The notes: generated by a model from the letters alone, not told the origin. Counted from the first letter of the stretch, positions 8,926 through 19,255 are shown. The stretch is 64,000 bases of DNA from Aristolochia californica (GCA_029961685.1 JARWKL010000008.1:9922501-9986500), one strand, 5' to 3'. Made by a program: numbers and translations.

Positions 8926-11274
8926 CATAGGATTTCCTATATAAAATGGTAGTCCATCTTTCTTCCAAGACTCCCCCTCAAGCTGGTGATCTTTTTGTTC
9001 TTGTCAAGAGACCCAACTGATCTAATAATGGTGAGAGAAAAAATCACTCCTAATCGTAAGATAAAGCTTCATACTCCAGTCAAATGGTCATAGTCAGAAA
9101 TACTATGGGGCACAAAGTCTACCCACTTGCTCAGAGTAGCTAAAAAAACACCTCTTGGGTGAATAATAGACTCGACTCATGTTGGATGTTGGTACCACTC
9201 TTATCCTATGTAGGTAATGGGTCTATAGGAATTGCTCAGAAATGATAATAAGAGGGTAATAGGGAATCACCAGAAGATAATATGATAGGGCCACCATGTG
9301 CTTTCTTCTTCATTAGAATAACCAATGCTGACAACAGTCAGCAACTGAGAAGTCCTTCAATAATTATGTCTCAGTCAGAGAGACACAATAGCAGTAGCTA
9401 AAATGGGTTTGGGTGAAAATAATATGTACGAAATAAAGGAAGTCTTTAATTAGGACACATGAAATAATCATCAAAGAGTCCATCCGAAAGCTATGCACCA
9501 AATAATACGATCACCAAATAATAATAATCCGAGTCAATAAATGAGACATGCCGAGTCATGGGAAGAATCAGTAGAGAACTTGGGACCCGGACCCATTTAA
9601 TAGAGGCAACAAGCAAGTGGGTTGATTCAGGTTGACCCAAACCGAGTTGACCAGGCCGATTTGTTTGATCCGAATTAACTCAGGAAAATGAACTTCTTCT
9701 TCTCCCCCTCATTGAAAGCTGTATTGGACTTGGCGACGTAGACAACTTGGCGAAAATAGTATTCTCGGCAGAGGAAATAATCTAGCGATAAGAAACAAAA
9801 ATAGGATTCGATAGTCTCACAATAGAATCATCTTCTCCGATGATGTTGACTCCCTAATGGAGCAGGACCACAAGTGTAGTAGAGAGGGAGAGGCTTCAGA
9901 AGATTTTTACAGCCAGAAAGATATGATTCTATCTTCGAATGATAGCAGATAATCCCGAAGACACAGAAGTGAAAAACAAAGTTGGATGCTAGCTGGAAAA
10001 ATAGTAGTGAATTTTTTTTTGGATGCTAGATGATTGCCGGTGCAGTTATTCATGGCAGAGATCACAAACTAGCAAGATAGCAGAAAATCCCATCAATTCA
10101 GTAGCTGGCCAAGATAATTCCGACAAGGTGATAGCCAGACCATTAGAGAGACAACAAAGCCTTCGACCTTCAGAAACAAAAATAAAGCTGGCACAAAATA
10201 GCAGAGGATCAAGACAACAAAGGAGACTTCCCAAAAAAACCAGCCGTAAGGCTGGATCAAGCAGAGAAATACGAAAGGCAATGAATATCGTCCAAAAATA
10301 TTGGCAGCTAACCAAACTGAATCAACAGAGATGAAGGAAATGAAACCAGCAACTTCCCAGTCTTAAGATGAAGACGTCCAAACTGCAATGGGAAAAAATT
10401 GCCATATATTCTGACCACAAGTTGGTTAACCCGTAGTGAATAAAAGATCATTAACGGAAAAACATTTGGATGCTGGCTGATGAGTCAACTATCTAAAAAA
10501 TTCTCAATGGTGATGAATCAACAAAAAGAAATCATGATGACGATGACGAGCAGAAGAAATCAGAGGAGAGTTGCCATGTCTACCGCCGGACTCGAAGGTG
10601 GAGGCATTGACACCGGGGAATTTATTGGCGAAGATGGAAACGCCAATGCTAGTGCTGCCTCATCAAGTAAACCTTCTCTCCTCTGTAGCTTGCCTTGGAC
10701 TAGGAAATGGGTGCCTTCCCAAGCGGCTTCATTTTAGCATAGGCCTCTAGGAGAGCCTCCACTATCTCAACATCATCCCTTAAGACATCTATGAAAATAT
10801 GAGAAAATCTTTAATTGTTGTCTTCTTTGAAGCCTCTTCAATCTTTATCCTTCCGTCAGCAACCTTTTCCTTTTGTCTCCGAAAGTCATCTCTTTAGTAG
10901 GTTGCCTGTTGAAGATGCAACATTGATAATACATTCTTGCATGGTATCTACTGATGTAGGTCTCTTTTTGGTGCTTTGTTGGATGAGCCTTTTCAATAGT
11001 GAACCAGCCCGCTTTGCCACAAAACCTGTCTACTGCTTTCAGGAAGCGGAGATGGAGGTAAGAAAAAATGCCTAACAGTAGAAGATCTTGTTGAAGGTCT
11101 TGATTCTCCACTACTTTTGTAGGTGCCATTAGACGAAAATAAACAAGGGTAGGAGGCATGAATGAGCAAAACACAACTTCTTACTACAAGAAAAAACAAG
11201 GGCACGAGTCAGAAAGATAAAGAAAAAAATTTGGAATTCTAAAAAAACCATAGCAACGAGTCCTGAAAATCAAT
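8926..11274 (-). other. E0 internal non-coding region
   Basis: No gag or pol motif found on either strand. The motif TTGGATGCTAGCTGG recurs in variant form near 9982, 10019 and 10467. Modest open frames (10023-10334 plus, 10480-10737 plus, 10845-11174 minus) overlap frames on the other strand and match nothing I recognise, so I do not call them genes. Confidence 0.5.
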
Positions 11275-11286
11275 GCTCAGATACCA
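11275..11286 (-). other. Primer binding site of E0
   Basis: Minus strand TGGTATCTGAGC, one mismatch to the initiator tRNA-Met consensus, immediately after LTR end AAAATCAACA (11287-11331 is the remaining 45 bp of the 5' LTR). Confidence 0.8.
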
Positions 11287-11331
11287 TGTTGATTTTCAAG
11301 AGTTCATGGATTAGCTCATGGAGACAAGGAG

Positions 11332-11815
11332 TGTTATGGACTCGATAGCCGAACGAGTCATCCAAAGGTGATGCGGTTGAGTGGGACTCAGAGAAGACCA
11401 CTCAATTACTTAGGACTTATGTTTTGATTTAATTCAGCTCATAGAGCGTGTAAGCCATAATGGCAATTCTGTAAAACTGTAATTGGTCCTCAGCGTGTAG
11501 CTTAAGAGGATGGAAGAAATGAAAATGCAGCAAGTTGAATTTGAAACAAAACAGGGTCACGGTTCTCTTCCGACAAACCTAGGTTGTGGACTCCCTCCAA
11601 GAGCCGTAGGTTACGGTCTGCCTAAGAGTCGGGTTATCCCCTCCACTTCAGTCCATTTTCGACCACTCTCTCTTCCTTCTCTCCTATCGTCATTAACCCA
11701 GAACTCAGAAACATAGGCAGACCAGGGCGACCACATCACCCTGGTGCTGAACCTGAGCTGAACGAAAACCTCCCCTTCTGTTGGGTTACGCGGTCCATGG
11801 TCAGAGACCATAACA
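11332..11815 (+). repeat. 5' LTR of E1
   Basis: 484 bp, TGTTATGGACTCG...GACCATAACA. Start is supported by the truncated E0 LTR on its left, the end by the PBS, and most of the body by the inverted partial copy at 11846-12134. Confidence 0.85.
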
Positions 11816-11817
11816 CA

Positions 11818-11829
11818 TTGGTATCAAAG
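11818..11829 (+). other. Primer binding site of E1
   Basis: TTGGTATCAAAG two bases after the LTR end. Resembles the initiator-Met-type PBS with A for G changes. Confidence 0.7.
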
Positions 11830-11845
11830 TAGGTAAATATGGGGG

Positions 11846-12134
11846 AGACCGTAACCTACGGCTCTTGGAGGGAGTTTGCAACCTAGGTTCGTTGGAGGAG
11901 AACCTTGACCTTGTTTTGTCTCAAATTCAATTTGCTGCATTTTCATTTCTTCCATCCTCTTAAGCCACACGTTGAGGACCAATTAAAGTTTTATATAATT
12001 GCCATTATGGCTTACACGCTCTATGAGCTGAATTAAATCAAAACATAAGTCCTAAGTAATTGAGTGATCTTCTCTAAGTCCCCACTCAACTGCGTCGCCT
12101 TTGGATGACTCGTTCGGCTATCGAGTCTATAACA
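11846..12134 (-). repeat. Inverted partial copy of the E1 LTR inside gag
   Basis: Reverse complement of 11332-11619: GACCGTAACCTACGGCTCTT at its left end and GGCTATCGAGTCTATAACA at its right end. It is followed by CATCCCCCCCCCCC (12135-12146), the complement of a PPT, so the inserted piece is a PPT plus the first 288 bp of an LTR in reverse. It interrupts gag a few codons after the ATG at 11839 (MGET). Five bases (AGACC) are shared at the left junction. Confidence 0.85.
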
Positions 12135-12146
12135 TCCCCCCCCCCC

Positions 12147-13113
12147 TTGGAAGAACTGATTGCAAAGGTCATGGAAGAGGTTAACGTGAGGCAGGATGAA
12201 ATAGAGGGTCGTCTAGCAACCCTGATGGACATTAGAATTTCTTAGTCGGTCTCTCAATACACTGAAGAGATGACACACAGAGTCTATGAGATATTCTCAG
12301 CAAGGATGACTCCTCCGAATGGGGGACACACAAAACACAATGGACAGGGGGGACATTTTAGTCTGAATGGAGGACGTCCAGAGCATATTGGCCCGAGCAA
12401 TGACACTATTCCCAGATACACTAAAATGGATTTTCTAGTATTTAATGGGTCAGAGGACCCTTTAATTTTGTTGTACTGATGCAAAATGTTTTTTTCCCAC
12501 CAACATACTACTACAGTAGATAGAATTGGTTTGGCCACCTTCCACATGCTCAACGAAGTGCAACTGTGGGGCCACCAACTCGAAATGGAACATCCGGTCA
12601 TTGGTTGGGAAGACTTTAAAGAATTGTGCACCATTCAGTTTGGCCCACCCACCCACACCAACCCGCTAGGTGATCTAGTTCTCTTAAAACAGATCGGCAG
12701 TGTCACTGAATACCATAAATTATTTTAGGAGAGGTTAGCCCGGGCATGCTAGCTTCTTCACAACCGGGTTAAATGAGGCCCTGAGGTTGGAAGTAGAACT
12801 CCTTGCCCCCTCAGATTTGACATGAGCTATGAATTTAACTCGAGCCTTGGAGGCCAAAAACAAGTTTCAAAATAGAAAGCCAATGTGGCCAACCGAGAAA
12901 CCCAACTTGGGAGGGTCCTCCACAACCTCCCAATGGCGCAGTAGTGCTTACACGCCTCCTTCTTCCACCCAAAAACCCTCTCTCACAAACCCACCATTCA
13001 TAAAAAAATTAACTAGAGCGGAAATGGAAGCCCGGAAAGAAAAGGGGTTATGATTTAATTGTGATGAACACTATACATTCGGGCACCACTGCAAGAAACT
13101 CTTTTGGTTAGAA
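12147..13113 (+). pseudogene. gag: Gypsy gag with zinc knuckle (E1)
   Basis: Begins ELIAKVMEEVNVRQDEIEG, homologous to E2 gag after its MGETSS start. Then DTIPRYTKMDFLVFNGSEDP near 12420, HMLNEVQLWGHQLEME near 12550, FGPPTHTNPLGDLVLLKQ near 12645 and NLTRALEAKNKFQNRKP near 12850. The zinc knuckle reads stop-FNCDEHYTFGHHC near 13050: the first Cys codon is now TGA. Several other stops and frame changes. Nucleic-acid-binding capsid precursor in the ancestral state. Confidence 0.8.
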
Positions 13114-13890
13114 ATGGAAGAGGAAGAACAAGAAGAACAACCGGTTGAACACATTGATACGGAGGAACCTACTGTATCTTTACACGCCATCACAGGCATT
13201 AAGACCACCACAACAATGCAGGTCTGTGCTTTGGTTGGCAACCAGCCACTAGTAGGTCGAGTGGACTCCGGCAGCACGCACAATTTTATCAGCATCACAG
13301 TAGCAATGTATTTACAACTTCCAGTTCAAGATCAGCCATCCGCTTCCGTCTCCGTTGCCAATGGTGAAAAAGTGCCGAGTTATGGGGTCAGCAAGGCTGT
13401 CCTATTTTCCATTGTTGGTCATACATTCTCAGCAGATTTCTTTATCATCCCCCTAGCTGGTTTTGATTTAGTTTTGGGCATTAATTGGCTCCAAATATTA
13501 GGGCCGATCTTGTGGAATTTCGCAGCACTTACAATGAGCTTTGAATTGCACAACCACAGAATCACACTACAGGGCCGTCAGACAGAGGGTTCCACACAAC
13601 TTCATAGCATGCAGCACCAACAACACACATCAACCAATTTGGATTCATTGCTGGACGAGTTTACAGATCTCTTTCATCTACCCAGCAGCCTCCCGCCATT
13701 GTGGCATTGTGACCACATAATCCGTTTGAAGGCTGGCTCCGAGGTGGTGGTGGTGAGACCATATAGATACCCCCACCTACAAAAAGATGAGATTGAAAGG
13801 CAATGCACTTTGATGTTGGACCAAGGCCTCATAAGACCGAGTACCTCTCCCTTCTCATCTCTAGTCTTGTTGGTGAAGAAGAATGATCAC
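13114..13890 (+). pseudogene. pol: Gypsy protease and start of RT (E1, part 1)
   Basis: An open frame of about 260 codons. An acidic stretch (EEEEQEEQ) is followed by SLHAITGIKTTTTMQ, the aspartic protease motif LVGRVDSGSTHNFIS near 13255, and VLGINWLQILGPILWNF. The RT lead-in reads HIIRLKAGSEVVVVRPYRYP and ends LVLLVKKNDH at 13890. The frame is cut exactly there by the E2 3' LTR; the next residues ([12 protein letters not shown]) are found at 22739. Confidence 0.9.
13886..13890. other. Left target-site duplication of E2 (ATCAC)
   Basis: ATCAC at 13886-13890 is repeated at 22734-22738 directly outside the other end of E2. Five bases is the usual duplication length for gypsy integrases. Confidence 0.95.
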
Positions 13891-14371
13891 TGTTGTGATC
13901 CAGGACCATAGATCGAGTCACACGTCGAAGGGAGAACTCGCCTTGCATTTCTAGAATAGAGACTGGTCGCCGAGACCTCTCTAGTTGATCTATGTTTTCT
14001 TTCGGTGATAACGATGGGTGAAAATGAATGACGGAAGGGGGAAATGAGAAAGGGGTTGCCGGAATGGGGATTTAGACTCGTCAACGGGAGTCTACACTAT
14101 GGGTTCCAGGGGAACACCGACCCTAGTTCATTGAAGGAGAATGCAGATCTTGAGAAAGTTTCTTCTTTTCTTTTCCATTCCTTCCCGACGCCTAATAAAT
14201 CAAGGCTCGAGCAATAGTTTTGAATTATTACAATTCTGCCCTCAGACGGTCTACTTGCTTAACAATAATCAATTAAAATGACCTAAATTGGCTAAGTTAC
14301 TGAACTATTCCATTGAGTCCTGACTCGTTCGCGGCCTCTAGACTACTCATTGTGCTATGGAGTCCACAACA
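13891..14371 (-). repeat. 3' LTR of E2
   Basis: 481 bp; minus strand TGTTGTGGACTCC...GATCACAACA. The PPT on the minus strand (AGGAGGGGAGTGA) is at 14372-14384. Confidence 0.95.
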
Positions 14372-14384
14372 TCACTCCCCTCCT

Positions 14385-14559
14385 GGAAAACGAGCTTGTC
14401 CTCAAGCTTGAAAGTACCTTCGGGAGCCGTAGGTTCCACCTACAAGGAGGAAACAATTTTTTTTTTTTTTTCGACATGATCTAACTTTCTGAACCGAAAA
14501 TCATGAACAAACTGATAGAAAGCAAAATTTCGATGCACCACCCAAGTTCTGGGTCAAGG
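14385..14559 (-). other. E2 segment between captured gene and PPT
   Basis: No motif recognised. Contains a T-run at 14459-14471 (A-run on the element's coding strand), which could be the remnant of a poly(A) tail or 3' UTR of the captured transcript, or simple slippage; I cannot separate these. Confidence 0.4.
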
Positions 14560-15300
14560 GATATTGCCCCTGAGAGAAATGGCTGCCCCCTGACTGGCGC
14601 TGGCAACCCTCCAAATGTCCTATTCAAGTGTTGTTTGCCCTTCTCGGTTTGACATCTTTGTGGCTTGAGATAAGGCATCAAGTATTCCAGGGATGAAAGA
14701 AAGCTCACTGTTAGAGGCACCAGGAGGATCGTAGAGCAAGTGTTGGAACCACAGTCGTCCGTTGAGGCCATCTGCATCCACAAAGCCTCTTTCATAAAGC
14801 AGTATCTGGTCATTAAGCAGCCGTGTCCTCAGCTCAGAGAAATCATCCAATGCCTGTCTCTGTCCTAGAGTGGAAGCCTTCTTCTCTGTTTCATGTGCTG
14901 CACCTATCAGGTCCTCAATGGCCATATCTATGGGATATAAAGAAATTCCACACTCCAATATTGAACTCAGCTGCTGCCTATGTTCCTGCAAATGTGCTGC
15001 ATAGGAAGGATAATTGAAAGGTAAAATTGAGCTGCTGCCTATGTTCCTGCAATTGTGCTGCATAGGAAGGATAATTGAAAGGTAAAATTGAGCTGCTGCC
15101 TATGTTCCTGCAATTGTGCTTCATAGGAAGGATAATTGAAAGGTAAAATTGAACTGTCCGCCAAGTGAAGTATTAAAAGTGCCCAAATTTCTGCAACTGC
15201 CACAGGATGGTGAAACAATGGATTTTCAGATTTCTGCATCCATTCAAAAGTATCAAATGCCGTTTGAGACACTGGAAAAGCCAACTGTGAGTGGCTCTCT
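14560..15300 (-). pseudogene. Captured host gene fragment: glutamate carboxypeptidase II/AMP1-like C-terminus
   Basis: The minus strand reads FPVSQTAFDTFEWMQKSENP near 15285, then VAVAEIWALLILHLADSSIL, LPFNYPSYEAQLQEHRQQL, and after a repeat-caused break ILECGISLYPIDMAIEDLIG, RLLNDQILLYERGFVDADGL, RLWFQHLLYDPP, FIPGILDALSQATKMS and, after a stop, DIWRVASASQGAAISLRGN. This follows the end of the M28 peptidase domain and the TFR-dimer domain (PF04253) of plant AMP1/glutamate carboxypeptidase II proteins, including the LERxF(I/L)D-like block and FPGIxDAL motif. Such proteins are ER-membrane metallopeptidases. Only the C-terminal third is present; the Zn-binding YH before TAFD is SQ. Stops and a 61-bp triplication make it a pseudogene. 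Confidence 0.85.
14971..15152. repeat. 61-bp tandem repeat, three copies, in the captured gene
   Basis: CTGCTGCCTATGTTCCTGCA starts at 14971, 15032 and 15093, followed each time by TAGGAAGGATAATTGAAAGG. The copies differ at only a few bases. The unit encodes the LPFNYPSY..QLQEHRQQL part, so that block is read three times in different frames. Confidence 0.95.
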
Positions 15301-15640
15301 GCAGAACCCCTGTGCTACAGACTCAGCAGGTGCTTCGTTGGAGGCATTCTTGGCTTGGTACCATTTGTCAAAAGGTGTATACAAGTCGTGTTGATTTTCC
15401 ACTGTAGGCCGAGGCAGCAGTGCTGTAATGAATTCCAGATAACCAGTTGTTGGAAGCGGAACTTTAGATGCTGAACTAGTATCAGATTTTGTTGTGCATA
15501 CTACTGTGGAGGCGTAATTTGAATGACTGCTGTTTGGTGCTCAACAGAAGCCCTCTCAGTGGCAACACTACGGGCATGCTTCGCGTTCAACTTGCTGTGC
15601 AATTCATGGCTAACTTCATCCTTGCGCCCTTGGAACGTGC
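15300..15640 (-). other. Unidentified segment between protease and captured gene in E2
   Basis: Open on the minus strand over about 80 codons (15500 down to 15300): HSNYASTVVCTTKSDTSS, TTGYLEFITALLPRPTVE, DLYTPFDKWYQAKNASNEAP. It does not look like retroviral pol nor like the glutamate carboxypeptidase that follows. Could be a second captured host exon or diverged element sequence. Protease similarity ends near 15640. Confidence 0.5.
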
Positions 15641-16450
15641 CGGCAAGCTTAAAACTCATGGTCAAAGCGGAAAAATACCAAAAAATCGGTCCTAACGTGT
15701 GGAGCCATTGAATTCCGAGAACCATCTCGAATCCCGCTAGAGAGGTATAAGAAATTCGTCTCAAACTGATGACCTTCAGTGGAAAATATCTCGGTCATGC
15801 TGATTCCATAGCTTGGAATTTTTTCTCCATTCACCAATGACACTGAAGCGACTGGACGAGGCTGTACTTAGAAGTTGTAACTGCTGTGCCACCTTGAAAC
15901 TTATAAAATTATGGGTACTTCCTGAGTCAACTAGACTTAGGAGAGGTTTCTTATTGACGAGAGCCCCAAGTTGCATCGTATTGGTGGATTGGAGGCCAGT
16001 AATGGCATGGAGAGAAATTTTAGGTGTTGGCTCTGTCTCCACCTGCTCGATGTGTATGGGCTCATCCTCCTCATGATCTTGATCTTCCAATTCTAGCCAA
16101 AATAACTTCGGACATTGATGACCAAATGTATATTTTTCATCACAATTATAACACAGCCCTCTGGATCTTCTGTCTTCCATTTCTGCTCTTGACAATTTTT
16201 TGATAAATGTTGGTGGAGGCTGACTAGTCTTGGTTGTTGTGGAAGTAGTTGCAGGGGCACTGGAGCGCCATGTGCTGCTAGTAGCAGACCTGTTAGTCTG
16301 CCAAGACTGACAATTTTGAATTTTTTGTTTGGCCTCTAGAGTGCGTGCCAAGTTCACTGCTCGGGCTAAATTAGAGGGAGCGAAGCGCTCAACCTCTAAC
16401 AGAAGGGACTCTGATAATCCAGCAGTAAATAATCCCACTTGTTGATCCAC
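15640..16450 (-). pseudogene. gag-pro: Gypsy zinc knuckle and protease (E2)
   Basis: The minus strand reads MDQQVGLFTAGLSESLLLEV, then ARTLEAKQKIQNCQSW, FIKKLSRAEMEDRRSRG, an intact zinc knuckle CYNCDEKYTFGHQC near 16150, an acidic stretch, SLHAITGLQSTNTMQLG, the protease site LLSLVDSGSTHNFISFK near 15920, and after a frame change FEMVLGIQWLHTLGPIFWYF near 15720. Unlike E1, the CCHC box is preserved. Protease continues to about 15640 and then stops being recognisable. Confidence 0.85.
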
Positions 16451-16983
16451 CTGGACTATTTTACTGGCTCAGGCTAATTTTTCTTGAAATGCCTGCTGGT
16501 ATTGCTTTAAGGTGCCAGTTTGATGCAGCAAGCCTAGGTCCCCTAATGAATTGCTCTGAGCAGGCGGTCCAAATCGAATTGTGTATAAATCTTTAAATTC
16601 TGCCCAGTCTATGTCCGGATTTTCCATTTCGAGTTGGTGGCCCCATAGTTGCGCTTCATCGAGCTTGTTCTTTGATGAGAAAAATTTTTCTCGTACCTAC
16701 ATAATCAAATTAAGGGGTCCTCGGACCCTTAAACAACGGAAAATACAACTTTGTGTACCTCGGAATGGTCCAACCAACAGAACCTGAGCTCATGCCATTT
16801 ACGGTATGCTCTATTCGACCAACAAAGTGGTCACCCTGCAAAGCCGAAGGGCTCCTCCTCCCTTCACGAGGAGTGGGGTTTCTTACCCCCATCAATTCAT
16901 CCAATCTAACTGACAAGATTTGGATTTGCGAGATTACCTGCTAAAAATTTTGGGAAATTCGGCTGTCCATCCCCTCAGCCAGA
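16451..16983 (-). pseudogene. gag: Gypsy gag central part (E2)
   Basis: Continuation of gag after the E3 insertion: AEGMDSRISQNF-stop-QVISQIQILSVRLDELMG at 16983 downward, PREGRRSPSALQGDHFVGRI, then WTIPRYTKLYFPLFKGPRTP, the start of the capsid-like Retrotrans_gag region, and more pieces to 16451 in other frames. At least two stops and frame changes. Confidence 0.8.
16979..16983. other. Left target-site duplication of E3 (CCAGA)
   Basis: CCAGA is repeated at 22135-22139 beyond the other end of E3; joining the flanks restores E2 gag (EEMEGNL + AEGMDSRIS). Confidence 0.95.
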
Positions 16984-17378
16984 TGTTAGGATCCTCACGA
17001 ACCATGAATCTTGTCACCCTCCTCTCTTCACTTCCCTCCATTGCTTTGCTTAATGTAGGGATAGATTAATGGAGTGATGTAAGAAGAAAATCGGAAACAG
17101 GATTTGGGGAAAAAGGGGGAGCGCTTGAAGGAGCTCTCGACCTGTTACTCTAATTTACCCTATGCTAATTTGCTAATTCAATCGCTCCTTTCATTAACCT
17201 AGTCGTCCCCTTAAATAGGGTTGAGGACGCCAACTACAATTCAGACCCTTGGGTCACTGGTTCAAGCCAAATAAATTGTAAACCAAACCAAACCAAAATC
17301 AATTACATGATAATTGAAAACCACATTAATTAATTCCTACGCCTGCTGGTAACTCGTGATGCTATTGAGTCCATAACA
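16984..17378 (-). repeat. 3' LTR of E3
   Basis: 395 bp, minus strand TGTTATGGACTCAATAGC...GAGGATCCTAACA. PPT (AAGAGGGGGGTGA, minus strand) at 17379-17391. Confidence 0.95.
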
Positions 17379-17391
17379 TCACCCCCCTCTT

Positions 17392-17863
17392 GGAGAAAGA
17401 GCTATTCCTCAAGCTCGAAGGAAGGGTAGAGAAGCCGAAATGCTGATAATGGCTCCCATGTAGTGTCACTGGGGTCTGCATCTGCCCACTGTACGAGAAT
17501 TTCTCAATCGCCTTGAATGTGACGTGCCTGCTGAGCAGAAGTAGAAAGGACACGGTCTTCATGGAGTGGTGGCAGAGGGGTGTACAGCAAGGGAGAGTTG
17601 CCCTAGAATGACTTCAGTTGGGATATGTGAAATACATTATGTATCTTTGCATCGGGTGGTAGCTGCAAGCGGTAGGCCACGGTGCCAATGCGGTCCAACA
17701 CCTGAAATGGACCATAATATTTTGGAGAAAGCTTGTGGCACTTAGAGGCAGTTAGTGACAGCTAACGGTAGTGTTGGAGCTTTAACCACACATAATCTCC
17801 TGGGGAATAATATACTTCTCGGTGTTTCTTATCATAATAGAACTTCATAGAGAGTTGGGCCTC
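17392..17863 (-). pseudogene. pol: Integrase C-terminus and chromodomain (E3)
   Basis: The minus strand reads QLSMKFYYDKKHREVYYSPG near 17850, [32 protein letters not shown] near 17720, [13 protein letters not shown], and then VQWADADPSDTTWEPLSAF near 17470, the chromodomain core (usual form VQWxGxxxxEATWE). Stops occur at HYR-stop and F-stop-GNS. Chromodomains direct integration to modified histones in this lineage. Confidence 0.85.
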
Positions 17864-18871
17864 CTAGAGATGAGTACGCACCTCAGTAAGCATAGCGTCT
17901 CTTTCAACTAACGCTTGGTCCAAAGTGGTGACTTTGGATGCCCCTGGTTCATAGGATAACAAACGAGGTGGATCTCTGCCATAAACTACCCTGAAAGGAG
18001 TAGTTCCCAGTGCGCTGTGGTAAGAGGTGTTATTGCAAAATTCTGCCCAGGAAAACCACTTAACCCACCGTTTAGGTGAGTCCCCCACAAAACAGCGAAG
18101 ATAAATTTCGATCGTGCGATTGATGACCTCGTTTTGTCCATTTGTCTGTGAATGATATGCAGAAGAGAATGCCAATTGGGTGCCATGTAACTTGAATAAT
18201 TCTTTCCAAAAGGTACTTGTAAAAATGGCATCCCTGTCACTGATAATGGATGCTGGAATCCCGTGTAATCGGACAATGTGGTCAATAAATAACTGAGCTA
18301 CATGAGCAGCAGTATATGGATGCGCCAAAGAATTGAAGTGACCGTATTTTGAAAAATGGTCAACTACAACTAATATCACAGATTTACCTGATGAAGTTGG
18401 AAGACCATCAATGAAATCCATGGAAATGTCAGACCAGATTTGAGACGGTAGCTGCAGAGGTTGTAGTAGGCCGGCAGGACTTCAAGATTCGGCCTTGTTT
18501 AATTGAAAAATCTGACAAGCAGCTACATAATCAACAATCGTGCTCTTCATACCCCTCCAATAAAACCGACTGATTCGGAAGTATGTTTTCTGTCGACCCT
18601 CATGTGTGCTATCATGGAAAGAGGACAAAATGGTGTGAAGAAGTGGGGACGTGTGGTGCATAAAAATATTATTTTTGTATAGGATAAGACGATCCTGAAT
18701 CGTCCAATGACTAGCTGCTGTCCCTTGCTGAATATCTTGATATAATGAAATAAGTTCGGGATATTGATGTGTCTCCTCACGAATAGAATCCAAAAAAAGT
18801 GAGCGTGGGTGGCTGAGAGCATAAACGTGTGGTTCTGGAATGTCCCGACGAGACAAAGCATCAGCCCCCAA
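17864..18871 (-). pseudogene. pol: Integrase zinc-binding and catalytic core (E3)
   Basis: N-terminal part: LSRRDIPEPHVYALSHPR, HTILSSFHDSTHEGRQKTYF (His ligands), RGMKSTIVDYVAACQIFQLN, where the second Cys of the CxxC pair is Phe. After a frame change the core is open at 18421-17864: MDFIDGLPTSSGKSVILVVV (Asp), HGIPASIISDRDAIFTSTFW (Asp), AYHSQTNGQNEVINRTIEIY (Glu). The DDE triad is thus preserved while the zinc finger is damaged. Confidence 0.9.
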
Positions 18872-19255
18872 ATTTAAACTGCTTGGCTTTTATTGAACTG
18901 TAAAATCGAAGCCCATGAGTTTACTCAACCAGTGTTGCTGCGGTGATGTGATGAGGCGTTGCTCAAGAAGCTACTTGAGGCTGCAATGATCTGAACGAAT
19001 CAGAAATGGTCATCCCCAGAGATAAGGCCAACCCAATCAGTTCCCTGTCATATGCGGCTAACTTGTGGTGGTGCTGTCCCAACTGGCGCTGAAATAAGCG
19101 ATGGGGTGTCCCAGTTTCTGTAACACTGCACCAATACCTCCTCTGGACGCATCACATTCCACCATATAGGATTCATAAAAATCTGGTAGCTGTAGCACAG
19201 GCACTGAGGCTAAGGCCTCCTTTAACTGCTGAAAGGCCTGTGCCACTGAGGAAGA
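18872..19255 (-). pseudogene. pol: RNase H (E3)
   Basis: The minus strand contains AQAFQQLKEALASVPVLQLP, YMVECDASRGGIGAVLQ (catalytic Asp region), GHPIAYFSASWDS, then, in other frames, sequence corresponding to the DHxSLK block and ends at NSKSPGADALSRR-like sequence continuing into the integrase linker. Frames change several times. Confidence 0.75.

Larger units (their letters stand above)
8497..11331 (-). mobile_element. E0: LTR element lacking recognisable coding sequence
   Basis: 3' LTR 8497-8865, PPT just right of it, about 2.4 kb of internal sequence, PBS at 11275-11286 and a 45-bp remnant of the 5' LTR. The left target flank is GTTTT (8492-8496); the right flank is lost because E1 inserted in the 5' LTR. 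Internally only a short gypsy pol tail next to the PPT is recognisable, so E0 must have depended on enzymes supplied by another element. Confidence 0.75.

Noticed and set aside
10023..11174. Frames in the E0 internal region as gag or captured genes.
   Set aside because: Overlapping frames on both strands without any family motif; a search would be needed before calling them.
15149..15394. Plus-strand frame across the captured gene.
   Set aside because: It is the antisense shadow of the carboxypeptidase reading; the minus strand gives family motifs.
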